The position numbers were made by a program, and so were the translations under genes. This document shows positions 39,306 to 48,845 of a stretch of DNA of 64,000 bases, piece after piece. The stretch's first letter is position 1; the number at the start of each line of letters is the position of its first letter. Under the pieces are notes generated by a model that was not told where the DNA came from, made no database searches, and was given only the letters and a program-made list of their open reading frames with translations. The stretch is from Moraxella canis (GTDB taxonomy: Bacteria > Pseudomonadota > Gammaproteobacteria > Pseudomonadales > Moraxellaceae). The stretch is taken from NCBI RefSeq assembly GCF_002014965.1, contig NZ_MUXT01000005.1, positions 1 through 64,000 on the forward strand, read 5' to 3'.

Positions 39306-39881
39306 GTGAAAAAAATCGCATTTGCTGCTTTGAGCGCCTCCGCACTTTTATTAAGTGCTTGTGCCAGTACACAGTCAAGCACCCAAACACCCATCACGAC
39401 CTTGCCCACTGCCGATACACCCCTTAAATTTGCAATTACAGGCAAAATCGGCGTGGTCACTGCCACGCCTGAAGGCAGGCAAGCAGGCAGCGCCTTTTAT
39501 GCTTGGGCGCAAGAGGACAATCGATTCAGTGTTGATTTGACAGGTGCGCTCGGTATTGGCGCAACCCAAATCCGCTATAACGGCACGACCGCCACCTTGG
39601 ATAGCGAGCGCACAGGCACGATGACTGCCGACACGCCAGAAGCGCTTTTATTGACTGCGACAGGTTGGCAAGCGCCAATCTCTCAGCTACCACACTGGAT
39701 CTTGGGACGCAGTGCCCCTGATGATAGCGTCGCTGACTATGATAGCTCGGGTCGACTGGTACATGCTGCTAATGGCGCATGGCGTGCCCAGTTTGATTAT
39801 GATAAAAGCGCTCTGCCCTCGCGCCTGCGCATCACGCATACCGATCAGCACAGCGTCACCATGACCATGGTACATCAATAA
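39306..39881 (+). CDS. lolB: outer-membrane lipoprotein receptor LolB
   Basis: LolB accepts lipoproteins from periplasmic LolA and inserts them in the outer membrane. The 191-residue product starts at a GTG (39306) with AGGAGA six bases upstream. It has a lipoprotein signal ending LLLSAC with Cys18 as lipid site, and the core strand pattern LKFAITGKIGVVTATPEG and SAFYAWAQEDNRFSVDLTGALG. It ends four bases before ispE, and the lolB-ispE-tRNA-prs order is conserved in many gammaproteobacteria. Confidence 0.92.
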   Translation: MKKIAFAALSASALLLSACASTQSSTQTPITTLPTADTPLKFAITGKIGVVTATPEGRQAGSAFYAWAQEDNRFSVDLTGALGIGATQIRYNGTTATLDSERTGTMTADTPEALLLTATGWQAPISQLPHWILGRSAPDDSVADYDSSGRLVHAANGAWRAQFDYDKSALPSRLRITHTDQHSVTMTMVHQ

Positions 39882-39884
39882 CAC

Positions 39885-40757
39885 ATGGCTTTGAAGATTT
39901 TTTCTCCAGCAAAAATTAATTTATTTTTGCACATCACCGGCAAGCGTCCTGATGGCTATCACGACCTACAAAGCGTCTTTCGGGCGCTGGATTTTGGGGA
40001 TTGGTTAAGCTTTGATCTGGCAGACACAAACAGCTCTTTGGTTACGCTGACAGGCGCCGAGGGCTTGACCGAAAATCTTGATCAAAACCTCATTGTTAAA
40101 GCTGTCACCTTACTTGCCAAACACTTTCCAAATCACGCCAAGCCTTTGGTGATTGACTTACAAAAACGCATCCCCACAGGCGCAGGCTTGGGCGGCGGCT
40201 CAAGTAACTGCGCCATGACACTCATCGCGCTCAATCAGCTGTGGGCGCTTGATTTGTCGCTGCAGGTTTTGATTGATTTTGGTCAGCAGCTTGGGGCGGA
40301 TGTACCGTTTTTTATTTTTAGTCACTTTCATCAGCAAGATGCGATCGTCTGTGGCATTGGAGAGATTTTGACGCCGCTTAAGCTACCCTCAGCGCGTTAT
40401 TTACTGTTATTTCCTCAGGCGCATCTGTCCACAGCCCAGTTTTTTGCCCACCCTGATTTACAAAAAAACTGCCTACCCATATCAGATATCGGCAGCCACT
40501 ATGATGACTACGGCGATGCCATGACCGATACATTTATCAATGTCTTTGAGCCAATTGCTGTTATGCACTCGCCCGCCGTCGCCTCGGCGCTTGACTATCT
40601 AAAATCACTACAAGCATCCACAGGCACGACCGCGCGCTTGACAGGCACTGGCAGTACGGTATTTTTGCCCATTCCTGACGGTACAGATGAAGCAGTGCTC
40701 AAACAGTGGCTGACTGATGCGCCCTGCCCTGCAGCCATTGCGCAGAATTTATATTAA
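39885..40757 (+). CDS. ispE: 4-diphosphocytidyl-2-C-methyl-D-erythritol kinase
   Basis: IspE phosphorylates CDP-methylerythritol in the MEP isoprenoid pathway. The 290-residue GHMP kinase has FSPAKINLFLHITGKRPDGYH at its start (as FSPAKINLFLHITG then KRPDGYH), the ATP-binding PTGAGLGGGSSNCA and a C-terminal LTGTGSTVFLP. The ATG is three bases after the lolB stop with no ribosome site of its own, so translation is probably coupled to lolB. Confidence 0.95.
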   Translation: MALKIFSPAKINLFLHITGKRPDGYHDLQSVFRALDFGDWLSFDLADTNSSLVTLTGAEGLTENLDQNLIVKAVTLLAKHFPNHAKPLVIDLQKRIPTGAGLGGGSSNCAMTLIALNQLWALDLSLQVLIDFGQQLGADVPFFIFSHFHQQDAIVCGIGEILTPLKLPSARYLLLFPQAHLSTAQFFAHPDLQKNCLPISDIGSHYDDYGDAMTDTFINVFEPIAVMHSPAVASALDYLKSLQASTGTTARLTGTGSTVFLPIPDGTDEAVLKQWLTDAPCPAAIAQNLY

Positions 40758-40814
40758 AAATCATATAATTTTCAATAAGTTATATAAATTTTGATCTAAA
40801 TCATGCAAAAATAG

Positions 40815-40842
40815 TTGCATTGATTTTAAAATTTGGTATAAT
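40815..40842 (+). promoter_or_regulatory. tRNA-Gln promoter
   Basis: TTGCAT (40815-40820) and a TATAAT consensus (40837-40842) are 16 bases apart, and the tRNA begins 13 bases after the -10 box. This near-consensus promoter should drive both tRNA genes and perhaps prs. Confidence 0.8.
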
Positions 40843-40855
40843 CTTTGCCCTATAC

Positions 40856-40931
40856 AGGGGTATCGCCAAGTTGGTAAGGCATCAGGTTTTGATCCTGACA
40901 TTCGTTGGTTCGAGTCCAGCTACCTCTGCCA
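40856..40931 (+). tRNA. tRNA-Gln (anticodon UUG), first copy
   Basis: A 76-base cloverleaf with encoded CCA. The acceptor AGGGGTA pairs with TACCTCT, the anticodon loop TTTTGAT is flanked by TCAGG and CCTGA, and the T loop contains GTTCGAG. Anticodon TTG reads glutamine CAA and, by wobble, CAG. It is identical to the copy at 41032-41107. Confidence 0.97.
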
Positions 40932-40937
40932 TATTTT

Positions 40938-41025
40938 GTCTGATGCATTGCATCAGACACTCGGTCATAGTACCGAACCAAAGAATCCGATCAAAAGGTT
41001 TCTTTCGCTGATTGCTTAATCAGCA
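40938..41025 (+). other. hairpin-rich spacer between the tRNA-Gln genes
   Basis: The 100-base spacer holds two perfect hairpins: GTCTGATGCA (40938-40947) with TGCATCAGAC (40949-40958), and GCTGATT with AATCAGC around a 4-base loop (about 41008-41025). They probably guide cleavage of the tandem precursor by RNases. No terminator T-run is present, so the second tRNA should be made from the same transcript. Confidence 0.6.
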
Positions 41026-41031
41026 TCCCAC

Positions 41032-41107
41032 AGGGGTATCGCCAAGTTGGTAAGGCATCAGGTTTTGATCCTGACATTCGTTGGTTCGAGTCCAGCTACC
41101 TCTGCCA
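41032..41107 (+). tRNA. tRNA-Gln (anticodon UUG), second copy
   Basis: Identical over all 76 bases to the tRNA at 40856-40931, including the encoded CCA; the identity extends a few bases on both sides. No promoter of its own is seen. It precedes prs. Confidence 0.97.
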
Positions 41108-41308
41108 TATTTAAATTGGGTCAGTCATTCGTGATTGACCCAATTTTTTTTATTCTGTCGGCTTAGATTTTTCTACCAAATACTCATAAAATTTTATAAA
41201 AACGTTTCAAAAATCGGCACGCCCCCTGCAAATTATGGTTCAAAAATGCTAAAATATAGCCTCCATTGGTTATGTTAGCTTTCGATTCGCTTTTATAGGA
41301 TTTTTACC

Positions 41309-42262
41309 ATGTCATATATGGCTGTCTTTTCAGGTAGTGCCAACCCTAAACTTGCCCAAACTGTCGCCGATAATCTGCACATTCCTTTGGGTAAGGCAGA
41401 CATCAATCGTTTTTCTGATGGCGAAATCGCTGTTGAAATCAGAGAAAATGTTCGCGGTAAAGATGTATTCATTCTCCAGCCCACCTGCGCGCCCACCAAT
41501 GACAATTTGATGGAAGTCATTTTGTTGGCAGATGCATTGCGCCGCTCAAGTGCTGGTCGTATCACAGCAGTGATTCCTTATTTTGGCTACGCACGCCAAG
41601 ATCGTCGCCCACGCTCTGCGCGTGTCCCTATTTCTGCCAAAGTGGTTGCTGATATGCTGTCGATTGCTGGCATTGACCGCGTGATGATGGTAGATCTACA
41701 TTCAGATCAGATTCAGGGATTTTTTGATGTGCCTGTCGATAACTTATACGGCACGCCTGTGCTCTTGCGTGATCTTAAGCAACAAAACTATGAAAACTTG
41801 ATGGTCGTTTCACCAGACGTTGGCGGTGTTGTGCGTGCTCGTGCCATGGCGAAGCTGCTTGGCGAAGCTGACCTTGCCATCATTGATAAGCGCCGTGCTC
41901 GCGCTAATGAATCGCAAGTGATGCATATCATTGGTGATGTCTCTGGTCGAGACTGTGTCATCGTTGACGATATCGTGGATACTGCAGGCACGCTGTGTAA
42001 AGCCGCTCAAGCCCTAAAAGACAATGGCGCGCGCCGTGTCGTTGGCTATATCACCCACCCTGTCTTATCAGGAAAAGCGATCGAAAATATCCAAAATTCT
42101 GCCTTGGATGAGCTGGTGGTGACTGACACCATTCCATTGACTGAAGAAGCAGCGGCTTGCGCGAATATTCGCCAAGTGAGCATCGCATCTATGATTGCTG
42201 AATCATTGCGCCGCATCAATAACGAAGAATCGATCAGCGCCATGTTTGAGTATGACGTTTGA
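41309..42262 (+). CDS. prs: ribose-phosphate pyrophosphokinase
   Basis: PRPP synthase makes the activated ribose used for nucleotides, histidine, tryptophan and NAD. The 317-residue product has normal length, with [17 protein letters not shown], the catalytic loop around [27 protein letters not shown] and the PRPP-binding [16 protein letters not shown] good ribosome site (TAGGATT) precedes the ATG. Its position after tRNA-Gln and ispE is conserved. rplY and pth, often next, are absent here. Confidence 0.97.
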   Translation: MSYMAVFSGSANPKLAQTVADNLHIPLGKADINRFSDGEIAVEIRENVRGKDVFILQPTCAPTNDNLMEVILLADALRRSSAGRITAVIPYFGYARQDRRPRSARVPISAKVVADMLSIAGIDRVMMVDLHSDQIQGFFDVPVDNLYGTPVLLRDLKQQNYENLMVVSPDVGGVVRARAMAKLLGEADLAIIDKRRARANESQVMHIIGDVSGRDCVIVDDIVDTAGTLCKAAQALKDNGARRVVGYITHPVLSGKAIENIQNSALDELVVTDTIPLTEEAAACANIRQVSIASMIAESLRRINNEESISAMFEYDV

Positions 42263-42279
42263 TCCGTTTGTTACTCATA

Positions 42280-42308
42280 AAAATTCCGCCAAGCAGTGGC
42301 GGAATTTT
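42280..42308. terminator. bidirectional terminator between prs and cytochrome b561
   Basis: AAAATTCCGCCA (42280-42291) and TGGCGGAATTTT (42297-42308) form a 12-bp perfect stem with a 5-base loop and trailing T-run, between convergent genes. Confidence 0.9.
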
Positions 42309-42309
42309 T

Positions 42310-42825
42310 TTAACGCATACGCGATAAAATATTATCTTTTAAGACAAATTGATGGTACAGCGCTCCAATGATATGCGCCGCCACCAAAGCAAGCAATATC
42401 GGCCACACAAGATCAGTATGCCAATCCATCAGCCGACGTGCCAGCTCATCATTGATCGTCTCAAAGCCAGAAATATTCATCACGCCAAAAATATTAACAC
42501 CGTAGCCGCCATACATGGATGCCAAAAACGCCGTCAAAGGCATCGCAATCATCGCGGCATATAAGGCAAAATGAACGACACTTGCCGTGATGGTGTGGAT
42601 TTTTGATACTGGCAGTGGCGCAGGATCTTTAGTCAACACCCGATTGGCAATACGAAGAATCGTCCAAATCAAAAAGCTTACGCCAATGGATTTATGCAAG
42701 CTAAGATAATCCTCGCCTTGCTCAACCAAAAACCAAGCCAGCACAATCAATAGCGCGCCAATCCAATGAAAAATGCGCGCCGCCAAATTGTATTTTATCG
42801 CATGAGCAGAGGTCATCTGAGTCAT
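42310..42825 (-). CDS. cybB: cytochrome b561 family protein
   Basis: The 171-residue product is a four-helix inner-membrane di-haem b cytochrome. Haem-ligand histidines are visible in AARIFHWIGALLIV (helix 1), SLHKSIGVSFLI (helix 2), MDWHTDLVWPILLA and LVAAHIIGALYHQFV. E. coli CybB is a superoxide:ubiquinone oxidoreductase; family members have varied roles. It has its own start region and no partner gene. The 308-base gap to the next gene (42826-43133) is AT-rich and must hold divergent promoters; no gene is seen in it. Confidence 0.88.
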   Translation of the reverse strand: MTQMTSAHAIKYNLAARIFHWIGALLIVLAWFLVEQGEDYLSLHKSIGVSFLIWTILRIANRVLTKDPAPLPVSKIHTITASVVHFALYAAMIAMPLTAFLASMYGGYGVNIFGVMNISGFETINDELARRLMDWHTDLVWPILLALVAAHIIGALYHQFVLKDNILSRMR

Positions 42826-43133
42826 GGTTAGTACACCCTAATAATTGAATAATTCAAGCCATTTTTTGGTTAGTCATTTAATAAGCAGTTAAATATAAAC
42901 CAATTAAAAGGCTCGATTGAAAGACTTAATCAATAAAAGTTAATTTTATAAAACTTAAAAATAATTCCATTTTATCAAAATTCCTTAAAGCCGATGTCCT
43001 TTTAACTGTTGATGTTTTGTATCCATGCCTGCTGAGAGTTTTGCTTTGATTGATTGAAGGAATTGCTATCACCCTCATCAAAAATCATGCTAAGATGAGT
43101 GCATACAATACACTAACTCGGATAAGGATCGGC

Positions 43134-44138
43134 ATGACCGCTCATAAAGATCAGTCAACCAAACCCCCAAAAACACGCTTAAAAAACCCCTTTACCACCC
43201 TAAGTGTCATCGCTGCATTGACAATGGGTGTGGCGGTGAGCGCCTGTAGTGATGATCGCCCAAATCCGCCTACCCTCAAAGCTGCTGATGACGGCATCAC
43301 GCTTGATAAAGACAGCATCATGACCGTCAAGATGTCCAAGTATCAGCCAAGTTTTGCCTTTGATGGCAAAATCATCCCAGCCAATCAAGCGTCGTTAAGT
43401 CTTGATACTGCTGCGACAGTTGAGCATATTTTTGTGGATGCAGGCGATGATGTCTCTAAAGACGATGTACTGCTTAGCTATTTGACCCATTTAGAATCCT
43501 CGCCCAGCGAAATCACTGCCCTACATGCGCCATTTGATGGGATGATTCATGCCATCTTTGCCCACGCAGATGAGCACTACGATGCCAAGACGCCTTTGGT
43601 CGAGATCTATGATATTTCTCAATTAAAATTCATCAGTCATCTGTCTTCGGCACTGATGGATTATATTAAGTTGGGTGATGCGGTAACTTTTGGGATTGAT
43701 GGCGTGGCTCACGTCGGACAGATTAGCCAAGTCAATGTCAATGAGCAAAACCCCCAACTGATCGAAGCGCACGTCATCATCGCACTCAATCCTGATGAAA
43801 CACCCAAAGACCTGCTTGGGCGGCGCGTGGTTGGGCACATTGATTATGGGCAGATCCAAGTTGGGGTGATGATGCCTCGCAGGGCTGTCTATGATCGCCA
43901 ATTGAACATCTTAGCTTTAGATGGGTTTGATGAGCCGCCGCACAAGCCAGATGCGCCGATTGATGGCTATGTTTGGGTGGTAAAACAAGATCATCGGCTG
44001 TCTTTATCGCCTGTTAAAATTTTGGAATACCACCCTAAGACTGAGCAGTTTTTGGTGCAAGGCATCACCGAAGATAGCCTTGTGACCACAGCGACGCTAC
44101 CCAAGGAAGCACACGATAAGCAAGTGACTGTCCGCTAA
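43134..44138 (+). CDS. HlyD-like periplasmic adaptor lipoprotein, orphan
   Basis: The start at 43134 (MTAHKDQSTKPP, 334 residues) has AAGGAT six bases upstream. A lipoprotein signal ends in VAVSAC. Behind it is a membrane-fusion (RND/HlyD) layout: a lipoyl-like half (FDGKIIPANQASLSLDTAA, VEHIFVDAGDDVSKDDVLL), a short hairpin and a beta-barrel. The coiled-coil hairpin is very short. No inner-membrane pump or outer-membrane channel gene is adjacent, which is unusual for this family. It may serve a pump encoded elsewhere. Confidence 0.7.
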   Translation: MTAHKDQSTKPPKTRLKNPFTTLSVIAALTMGVAVSACSDDRPNPPTLKAADDGITLDKDSIMTVKMSKYQPSFAFDGKIIPANQASLSLDTAATVEHIFVDAGDDVSKDDVLLSYLTHLESSPSEITALHAPFDGMIHAIFAHADEHYDAKTPLVEIYDISQLKFISHLSSALMDYIKLGDAVTFGIDGVAHVGQISQVNVNEQNPQLIEAHVIIALNPDETPKDLLGRRVVGHIDYGQIQVGVMMPRRAVYDRQLNILALDGFDEPPHKPDAPIDGYVWVVKQDHRLSLSPVKILEYHPKTEQFLVQGITEDSLVTTATLPKEAHDKQVTVR

Positions 44139-44332
44139 GCACCTAAGTGTCAGATGTTGGCATCCCTCCAGCCGGATAAATGTTACACATTTTTGAAATT
44201 GTTTGCTAAAATTGAGAAAATTGACCAATTTTTATGCAATTTGGCTACAAATATACACTTGCCAACACCTATAAAACTTGGCAAGATAGCCTTATATATG
44301 AATCACTATAATTTAAATTTAAGGGCATTAAA

Positions 44333-45055
44333 ATGAATAAACAGATCCTACTGATTGAAGATGATCCAGATTTAGCAGAGCTTATCAGTGATTATCTTTC
44401 TATGAATTATTATGAAGTGCATCATGCTTCCACCGGTCAAGGCGGCTTAGATATTTTGGACGCCAAAGAGCGTGATATCAGCTTGATCGTTTTGGATTTG
44501 ATGCTCCCAGATATGGATGGCATGCAAGTTTGCCAAAAAGTACGCGGCTCAAAAAATGCCATGATTAATAAAGTGCCTATCGTAATGCTCACCGCCAAAG
44601 GAGACACCACCGACCGCGTTTTAGGACTTGAGATGGGCGCTGATGACTATATCGCCAAACCATTTGAGCCGCGAGAGCTGTTAGCGCGTATCCGTGCTGT
44701 CTTGCGTCGTCATGAGACGCCAAATCAAGCAGACACCAATTCAGGCAGCCTTACTTTTGGTCGCTTGACGGTTTATCCAGACAGTCATGAAGTGACGATT
44801 GATGATAAGACTGTGCGTCTGACCACGCATCAGTTTCAGCTGCTGCATTACTTTGCCACTCATGCCGGCAAAGTGCTCAATCGTGAGCAGCTATGGCAAG
44901 CCATGCCAAACGATGACAGCTCAGAAAATATTGATCGCGCCATCGATGTTCACATCTCAAGATTGCGCGCCTTGATTGAGGACAATCCACGTCAGCCCAA
45001 GCGCATCATTACAGTGCGAGGCGTTGGCTATCAATTTGCCACCGATCAAGTTTAA
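44333..45055 (+). CDS. OmpR-family response regulator
   Basis: The 240-residue product has a receiver domain with the acidic pocket at residues 10-12, phospho-acceptor Asp55 in VLDLMLPDMDG, Thr87 and Lys109. A winged-helix DNA-binding domain follows (about 140-236), with LTTHQFQLLHYFATHAGKVL and RGVGYQFA. It pairs with the kinase at 45188. The layout resembles RstA/RstB, but the target signal cannot be told. A hairpin terminator lies between the two genes. Confidence 0.92.
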   Translation: MNKQILLIEDDPDLAELISDYLSMNYYEVHHASTGQGGLDILDAKERDISLIVLDLMLPDMDGMQVCQKVRGSKNAMINKVPIVMLTAKGDTTDRVLGLEMGADDYIAKPFEPRELLARIRAVLRRHETPNQADTNSGSLTFGRLTVYPDSHEVTIDDKTVRLTTHQFQLLHYFATHAGKVLNREQLWQAMPNDDSSENIDRAIDVHISRLRALIEDNPRQPKRIITVRGVGYQFATDQV

Positions 45056-45069
45056 CGACAGTATTATCC

Positions 45070-45100
45070 AAAACCATCAGGCGATAGGCTTGATGGTTTT
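45070..45100 (+). terminator. terminator or attenuator between response regulator and kinase
   Basis: AAAACCATCA (45070-45079) and TGATGGTTTT (45091-45100) form a 10-bp stem with an 11-base loop and T-rich tail, 15 bases after the regulator stop codon. It would lower transcription of the downstream kinase relative to the regulator. Confidence 0.7.
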
Positions 45101-45187
45101 TTCTGCATTTTATTGGGGTGTTTCGCCGCTTCTTAGCTCATATCTGATGTGAGCGTGGGTCATCATTTAATTAACAATTGGAGTCTT

Positions 45188-46786
45188 ATGAGCTCGGTAC
45201 ATCATGGTAAATTTGGTTTTCGCTCCATTTCGGCGCGATTATTTATCAGCGTTTTTTTGGCGCTTTTAACCTTTACCATTGCTTTTGTGCTGCTGTCTCA
45301 ATTTGCGCATAACAATTCTGATCATGCAAGAAACCGAGCTGTCGCCAGTCAAATCATGAATCAAATTGAGCCGTTTTTGGCGGAGGCGCACACCTTATCA
45401 GCTCAAAATAATTTGCTGCAAGCGCGCTTTTCTTTGGTTGTTATCAAAAAAAGTTTTGATATTTTTGATGAAAGCTTGAACGCCAAAATTGGGCTGTATG
45501 ACCCACAAGGGCGGCTGATGCTACAAACCGAGAATACCGATTTGCCCGAAACGCTTTTGCCTGATCCGCCGTGGATTAGCCAAATTTTTGCGCCGTCGCC
45601 CCCACACATTGTGGTGGAGAGCGCGCTTGGGTATTCTTTATGGTATGAAAATCGCATTCCCAGTCCTGAGCGCCCTTTGATGGCGTGGTTTAATCTATTT
45701 TCAGGAACGGTTTTGTTATTTACCATCATGTCGGCGGTGCTTTGGTGGATTTCGCACAGCATCACTTGGCGGATCAATCAGCTGAGCCGACAGATGAGCC
45801 GCTTGGGTGAAGGCGATTTTAGTGTGCGCGTCAGCGAAGAGGGTAATGATGAGATCGCAGTGCTTGCGCATGGCTTTAACCAGTCTGCCCAAAAAATCGA
45901 ACAGCTAATCAATGCTCACAGCCTTTTGCTTGCACACGCTTCACACGAGTTTCGTACACCCATCACTCGGATTCGCCTACAAATTGAAATGATGGATATG
46001 CTCACAAGTCAGCTTGATGCAGCCACCAAAGCCAAATTTGACAAACGGGCTTCTGCGGTGAATCGTGATTTGACAGGGCTTAATGATTTGGTTGAAAGCA
46101 TTTTGTTGGTATCTCGGCTAGATGCAGGGCACGCTCTGCAAGCCACTGAGCAAGTCGATTTGTATGAGCTGATCCGCTCAGAAGTTCAGCATTATCCTGA
46201 AGCGACATTGATCGGCGAACCAGTAAGCGTGATGGCTCAGCCAAAATTACTTACCCATCTGGTGCGCAATCTGCTTAATAATGCCATGATTCATGGCATA
46301 CCGCCTGTGCAAGTTTATCTGTATCACGCTGCCGATATCCAAGAAGCCAAATTGATCCCCCAGTGCCTACTGGACAGTTTTTGTCAGATTGGGGATAGCG
46401 ATATTCTACACTCAAAGTCAGATGAGGCGCTCGCCCCAGAAAGCAAAACGCCCACTGATTTTTTGAAGCGATTGACACGTCCCAAAGAAAAGGACAAGCC
46501 AAAGTTCGACAAGCCAAATTTTGCAGTGCTTGCCTTTATTGATCAAGGCTTGGGCATCCCTGAAGATAAGCGTGAGGATATTTTTAGCCCTTTTGTGCGC
46601 TTGAAACAAGAAAAAAAAGGATCGGGGCTTGGACTATCATTGGTGTCACAGATTGTTGAAGCACATCATGGGAAAATCATCACAGATACCTGGCAGGGGC
46701 ATACGCGCTTTTTGGTAATTTTACCCCTCACTGCCAAATCAAAGCCACTGGCTTACGAAACGAAAAATGAGCCTGCCAATCATTAA
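45188..46786 (+). CDS. sensor histidine kinase with enlarged ATP-binding domain
   Basis: The start at 45188 (MSSVHHGKFGF, 532 residues) has TTGGAG a few bases upstream. The order is membrane helix (about 17-38), periplasmic sensor (about 40-165), second helix (about 170-192), HAMP, DHp with phospho-acceptor His253 in HASHEFRTPITR, and a catalytic domain with the N box LLNNAMIHG (about 361) and G boxes DQGLGIPEDKRED (about 451) and GSGLGLSLV. About 80 residues lie between N box and first G box, clearly more than the usual 30-40. The inserted stretch is rich in Lys, Asp and Pro and looks flexible. It is the partner of the regulator at 44333. Confidence 0.9.
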   Translation: MSSVHHGKFGFRSISARLFISVFLALLTFTIAFVLLSQFAHNNSDHARNRAVASQIMNQIEPFLAEAHTLSAQNNLLQARFSLVVIKKSFDIFDESLNAKIGLYDPQGRLMLQTENTDLPETLLPDPPWISQIFAPSPPHIVVESALGYSLWYENRIPSPERPLMAWFNLFSGTVLLFTIMSAVLWWISHSITWRINQLSRQMSRLGEGDFSVRVSEEGNDEIAVLAHGFNQSAQKIEQLINAHSLLLAHASHEFRTPITRIRLQIEMMDMLTSQLDAATKAKFDKRASAVNRDLTGLNDLVESILLVSRLDAGHALQATEQVDLYELIRSEVQHYPEATLIGEPVSVMAQPKLLTHLVRNLLNNAMIHGIPPVQVYLYHAADIQEAKLIPQCLLDSFCQIGDSDILHSKSDEALAPESKTPTDFLKRLTRPKEKDKPKFDKPNFAVLAFIDQGLGIPEDKREDIFSPFVRLKQEKKGSGLGLSLVSQIVEAHHGKIITDTWQGHTRFLVILPLTAKSKPLAYETKNEPANH

Positions 46787-46908
46787 TCATTGATACATTC
46801 ATGATTGGCGGTAATGCTAGAGCAGGCGATCATTTTGACATCATTCCAAAGTCTCGTGCGTCTATGATATAATATAGGGTTTACTTCATTGACCAAGACA
46901 GTTTAACG

Positions 46909-47979
46909 ATGTCCACACACTCCCCCTCACCCATGATCACCCTCTCAGGCGTTAGCAAACGCTTTATGATAGAAAAAGAGGGTAAAACCACGAGTTTTAC
47001 TGCGGTTCAGCCAACCGATTTGATCGTTCAAAGCGGTGAAATCTACGGTATCATTGGTGCTTCCGGCGCCGGCAAATCCACCTTAATTCGCTGCGTCAAT
47101 CTGCTTGAGCGCCCAAGTGAAGGTTCTGTCGTGATCGATGATGTGGATTTGACGGCGTTGTCTGAGCGTGAACTGATCGCTCAGCGCCGAAAAATTGGCA
47201 TGATTTTTCAGCATTTTAATCTGCTGCACTCACGCACCGCCTTTGAAAATATCGCCTTACCGCTTGAGCTGTCAGGGACGCCTAAGTCGGTGATCGCAAG
47301 TAAAGTGGGTGATCTGCTTGAGCTTGTTGGCTTAAGCGACAAAAAAGATGTCCACCCTGCCAATCTGTCAGGCGGACAAAAGCAGCGTGTCGCAATCGCA
47401 CGAGCCTTGGCATCTGACCCAAAGGTGTTATTGTGCGATGAAGCCACTTCTGCGCTTGATCCTGCCACCACCCAGTCCATCTTAACTTTGCTCAAAAAAA
47501 TCAATGAAGAGCTTGGCATCACCATTTTATTGATCACCCATGAGATGGATGTAGTGAAGCGCATTTGTGATAAAGTGGCAGTGATGGATAGGGGCGTGCT
47601 GATCGAGCAAGGCACAGTCGCTGAAATTTTTGCCAATCCCCAAACTGAGCTTGCCAAATCTTTCATTCGCTCAACATTTCATATTGGTCTGCCAAGCAGC
47701 TATCTTAGCCAACTAAAATCAGAGCCTGCGTTGGGCTTATCCCCAGTGATTCAGTTTGAATTCACAGGAAATTCGGTGGATATGCCGCTATTTTCACTTG
47801 CCTCAAAGCAGTTTGATGTGGATTTTAATATTTTGACGTCACAGATGGATTATGCAGGTGATGTCAAATTTGGCTTTACCATTGCTGAGCTGATTGGTGA
47901 AGGCACTTCGGTCATGCAAGCTATAGAGTTTTTAACCGCCCATCGGGTCAATATTGAGATTATCGGCTATGTGGAATGA
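46909..47979 (+). CDS. metN: methionine ABC transporter ATP-binding protein
   Basis: MetN powers the MetNIQ importer for D- and L-methionine. The 356-residue product has Walker [11 protein letters not shown]-loop MIFQHFNLL, signature [16 protein letters not shown], Walker [14 protein letters not shown] and the H-loop [10 protein letters not shown]-terminal NIL domain (from about 275), which binds methionine and inhibits transport, follows. It overlaps metI by 11 bases. I see no S-box or SAM riboswitch in the 120 bases upstream. Confidence 0.95.
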   Translation: MSTHSPSPMITLSGVSKRFMIEKEGKTTSFTAVQPTDLIVQSGEIYGIIGASGAGKSTLIRCVNLLERPSEGSVVIDDVDLTALSERELIAQRRKIGMIFQHFNLLHSRTAFENIALPLELSGTPKSVIASKVGDLLELVGLSDKKDVHPANLSGGQKQRVAIARALASDPKVLLCDEATSALDPATTQSILTLLKKINEELGITILLITHEMDVVKRICDKVAVMDRGVLIEQGTVAEIFANPQTELAKSFIRSTFHIGLPSSYLSQLKSEPALGLSPVIQFEFTGNSVDMPLFSLASKQFDVDFNILTSQMDYAGDVKFGFTIAELIGEGTSVMQAIEFLTAHRVNIEIIGYVE

Positions 47980-48658
47980 AATCGTCACAAAATTTGTCAG
48001 CGAAATGCACCCAAAAATGTGGGAGATGGTCGCCCAATCAACTTGGGAAACCATCTATATGGGTCTTGCTGCGACTGCCATCGCTGTCTTGGTTGGGTTG
48101 CCGATGGGCTTTTTGGCGTTTTTGACCGATAAGGGGCGCATTCTTGAGAATCGTAGCGCTTTTGCCATCTTAGATGTCGTCATCAATGTGGGTCGATCCG
48201 TGCCATTTATTATTCTGCTGATCATCTTGATGCCGGTGACACGGTTTTTGGTGGGTACAACACTTGGAACCACCGCTGCCATCGTGCCATTGAGCGTGGC
48301 GGCGATTCCGTTTTTTGCACGCTTGACCGCCAACGCTTTATTAGAAGTGCCCACAGGGCTGACCGAAGCTGCCAAATCTATGGGCGCAACGCATTGGCAA
48401 GTGGTGAGTAAATATTATTTTGCCGAAAGTTTGCCCATTTTGATTAATGCGGTGACTTTGACCTTGGTGTCTTTGATTGGTTATTCTGCGATGGCAGGCG
48501 TCGTTGGCGGCGGCGGCTTGGGCAGTCTTGCGATTAACTATGGCGAGCATCGCAACATGGTGTATGTCAAATGGATTTCAACCATCATCATCGTCGCGAT
48601 TGTGATGATTTTCCAAAAAGCTGGCGATGTCTTGGCTGCCAAAGTCGATCATCGATAA
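47969..48658 (+). CDS. metI: methionine ABC transporter permease
   Basis: MetI is the membrane subunit of the methionine importer. The start at 47969 (MWNEIVTKF, 229 residues) overlaps the end of metN, so translation is coupled; a TTG five codons upstream is less likely. Five membrane helices are visible, and the EAA loop that contacts MetN is in [20 protein letters not shown]. It is followed, after about 190 bases, by metQ. Confidence 0.94.
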   Translation: MWNEIVTKFVSEMHPKMWEMVAQSTWETIYMGLAATAIAVLVGLPMGFLAFLTDKGRILENRSAFAILDVVINVGRSVPFIILLIILMPVTRFLVGTTLGTTAAIVPLSVAAIPFFARLTANALLEVPTGLTEAAKSMGATHWQVVSKYYFAESLPILINAVTLTLVSLIGYSAMAGVVGGGGLGSLAINYGEHRNMVYVKWISTIIIVAIVMIFQKAGDVLAAKVDHR

Positions 48659-48845
48659 CAACCTTGACTCTGATTATTCATGGGTTGAAAATTTTTCATA
48701 AGTTTTTATATCAAATATTAAAATTGGTGCTTGCCCTGAGATTGGCTTTTGTGATTTAATATGACAGCTTTCTGACACTCCGATTTGTCAGCGCAGGGCA
48801 TGCGTCTTTGGCATGTTTATTGACTCTATTTTTAAGGTTTTTTTT

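Noticed and set aside
40938-41025. Hairpins between the tRNA genes as a terminator
   Set aside because: No T-run follows either stem and the second tRNA has no promoter of its own, so they are better explained as processing structures.
46787-46908. A SAM or methionine riboswitch upstream of metN
   Set aside because: The gap is only about 120 bases and shows no S-box-like helices or terminator. MetJ-type boxes were not recognisable either.
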